Source of the DNA: Burkholderiales bacterium | GTDB lineage: Bacteria > Pseudomonadota > Gammaproteobacteria > Burkholderiales > Burkholderiaceae_C | DNA: 64,000 nt | Direction of reading: 5' to 3' | Assembly (NCBI GenBank): GCA_030604135.1 | Contig: JAUVWL010000007.1 | Location: forward strand, 1-64,000 | Shown here: piece after piece, positions 62,506 through 64,000 of the stretch | Layout: each line of letters begins with the position of its first letter | Numbering within the stretch: position 1 is the first letter of the stretch | Position numbers and translations under genes: made by a program | The notes under the pieces: generated by a model | Databases searched by the model: none | Told to the model about the DNA's origin: nothing | Seen by the model: only the letters and a program-made list of their open reading frames with translations

Positions 62506-64000
62506 ATGCCAGACCATCCCCTGCAGCCCCTGGCGCACGCCATCCGCTTTCTGTCCATCGACGCAATCGTCAAGGCCGGCGAAGGCCATCAGGGCGTGCC
62601 CCTGGGTATGGCCGAAATCGCGACCGCGCTCTACGTCAAGCACCTCAAGTACAACCCAGCCGACCCCACGTGGTGGGACCGCGACCGGGTGGTCCTGTCG
62701 AACGGGCACGGCTCCATGCTGCTGTATTCGCTGCTGCACCTCAGTGGCTATGAAGCTGTGCCGCTGACGGAAATTCAGCGCTTTCGCGAGTTGGGCGCGA
62801 TTTGCGAAGGGCACCCGGAATACCACCCTTCAGCGGGCATCGAAATCACCACCGGCCCCCTCGGTCAGGGCATTGCCAACGCGCTGGGCATGGCGGTGGC
62901 GGAGGCGTACCTCAACGCCCGTTTTGGCGCCGGTCTGGTGGACCACCACACCTACGCCTTCGTGGGCGACGGTTGCCTGCAGGAAGGCGTGGGGCAGGAG
63001 ATGATTTCGCTGGCCGGTCATCTGCAACTGGGCAAGCTGGTGCTGCTGTGGGACGACAACCTGATCACCGACGACGGACCCACCTCGCTGTCGATCAGCG
63101 AAGACGTCGCTGAACGTTTTCGCGTGGCGGGCTGGCATGTGCAGGAACTCGACGGCCACGACATCGACGCCGTTTCAGTCGCGCTGGCCAACGCCAGGAA
63201 AGACGCACGCCCCTCGCTGCTGGCGTGCCGAACGGTGATCGGCAAGGGCATCCCACGCGTGCAGGGTCAGCGGGGCGGCCACAGTGCGCGCCTGTTCGAA
63301 CAGGACGCCCAAGAGGCTCGTGCCCTGCTGGACTGGCCGCACCCACCCTTCGAAGTGCCCACCGACATCCAGGCCACCTGGCGCGATGCCGGCCGACGCA
63401 GCCTCTCCGAACACCATGCATGGCAGGAGCGCCTGGCCGCCCTGCCCACGGCCGAGCGAGCCGAGTTTGAACGCGTCATGCGCGGGGAACTGCCCGCCGG
63501 CTGGCACGATGTGCTGCTCGACTACAAGCGGCGAGCCCATGAGGCGCCAGCGGTGCCGAGCGGCATCTTTCTTTCTGGCGAGATCAACGACCTGCTCGCC
63601 CCGCTGCTGCCGGAGCGCATCGTCGGTTGCGCCGACCTGGAAGCCCCCACCAGCCACAAGCGCAGCCTGCAGGCCTTCACCGCCACCGACCGCTCCGGCG
63701 CCTACGTGCATTGCGGAGTTCGTGAACACGTCATGGGTGCCATGGCCAATGGCATGGCCGCGCACGGCGGTGTCATCCCGCTGAGCGTGACCTACCTCGC
63801 TTTCTCTGACTATGAGCGCCCCGCCATGCGCATGGCTGCGCTGATGGGACTGCCGGTGAAGTTCGTCTTCAGCCACGACTCGATCGGCATCGGCAAAAAC
63901 GGCCCCACCCACCAGCCGGTGGAAATCCTGGCTTCGCTGCGCGCGATGCCCAATATGTGGGTCATGCGTCCGGCCGACGCGGTCGAAGCGGCCGAATGCT
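62506..64000 (+). CDS. Full-length transketolase paralogue, 3' end beyond window
   Basis: The frame is open for 498 codons to the window edge. [64 protein letters not shown] and [21 protein letters not shown] match single-chain transketolases; the ThDP-activating Glu is in [13 protein letters not shown] and the phosphate/sugar loop in [13 protein letters not shown] notable change is HQG instead of the common HPG near residue 28. It follows the LysR gene by 144 bp. Beside a split transketolase it is most likely a pathway-specific isoenzyme. Confidence 0.92.
   Translation, partial: MPDHPLQPLAHAIRFLSIDAIVKAGEGHQGVPLGMAEIATALYVKHLKYNPADPTWWDRDRVVLSNGHGSMLLYSLLHLSGYEAVPLTEIQRFRELGAICEGHPEYHPSAGIEITTGPLGQGIANALGMAVAEAYLNARFGAGLVDHHTYAFVGDGCLQEGVGQEMISLAGHLQLGKLVLLWDDNLITDDGPTSLSISEDVAERFRVAGWHVQELDGHDIDAVSVALANARKDARPSLLACRTVIGKGIPRVQGQRGGHSARLFEQDAQEARALLDWPHPPFEVPTDIQATWRDAGRRSLSEHHAWQERLAALPTAERAEFERVMRGELPAGWHDVLLDYKRRAHEAPAVPSGIFLSGEINDLLAPLLPERIVGCADLEAPTSHKRSLQAFTATDRSGAYVHCGVREHVMGAMANGMAAHGGVIPLSVTYLAFSDYERPAMRMAALMGLPVKFVFSHDSIGIGKNGPTHQPVEILASLRAMPNMWVMRPADAVEAAEC

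Overview
The window is high-GC DNA with tightly packed operons. Several traits together point to a betaproteobacterium of the Burkholderiales, most likely a Comamonadaceae member such as Hydrogenophaga. These are a Bug-family solute receptor, dispersed palindromes built on ATTCCCGCG/CGCGGGAAT, and a second intergenic repeat that begins just after stop codons. The assignment is an inference from gene style, not from a marker gene. I found no rRNA, tRNA, CRISPR array, transposase or phage module.

Left end (1-5.5 kb): a type I methylase running off the edge follows a gene pairing a NYN nuclease-like domain with a LOTUS/OST-HTH domain, and a NERD-domain gene diverges from them. Next comes a scarred stretch with a short acylphosphatase fragment, a phasin-like gene, a Fic remnant and a second copy of the NERD 3' end, before the intact acylphosphatase. 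From 5.6 to 19 kb lie mostly housekeeping and transport genes: a secreted M48 protease, a two-component pair with a candidate 11-bp-period operator, a UPF0149/SEC-C protein, a PACE-type efflux protein, an RRM protein with a long leader and clear terminator, a GntR/FCD regulator overlapping an amino-acid-type ABC transporter, a DUF2817 hydrolase and an MFS carrier.

Middle: 19-25 kb is a LysR-controlled catabolic cluster (SDR, Bug receptor, carboxymuconolactone-decarboxylase-like protein, EthD-like protein, 3-oxoacid CoA-transferase pair, PDC-lactonase-like amidohydrolase), probably for an aromatic acid. At 25-33 kb are a secreted glycosidase, MetY, a CoA-binding protein, a ferredoxin, an alpha/beta hydrolase, a GST and a WYL regulator. 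At 33-43.4 kb is a seven-gene operon: half-size HsdS, HsdM, RhuM, full HsdS, HsdR, a YgjP-like metallopeptidase and a DUF6119/TIGR04141-like protein. It is the best candidate here for a composite defence system.

Right: 43.5-53 kb is a guanidine-degradation operon on the minus strand. A recognisable guanidine-I (ykkC) riboswitch precedes an ABC permease, ATPase, two DUF1989 proteins (carboxyguanidine deiminase type), a biotin-dependent carboxylase and allophanate hydrolase. A TacA/TacT toxin-antitoxin pair follows. From 54.4 kb to the edge is a second catabolic region: glycerate 2-kinase, a split transketolase, a complete TRAP transporter and an SDR on the minus strand. A divergent LysR gene with a textbook T-N11-A box and a second, full-length transketolase cut by the window edge follow on the plus strand.
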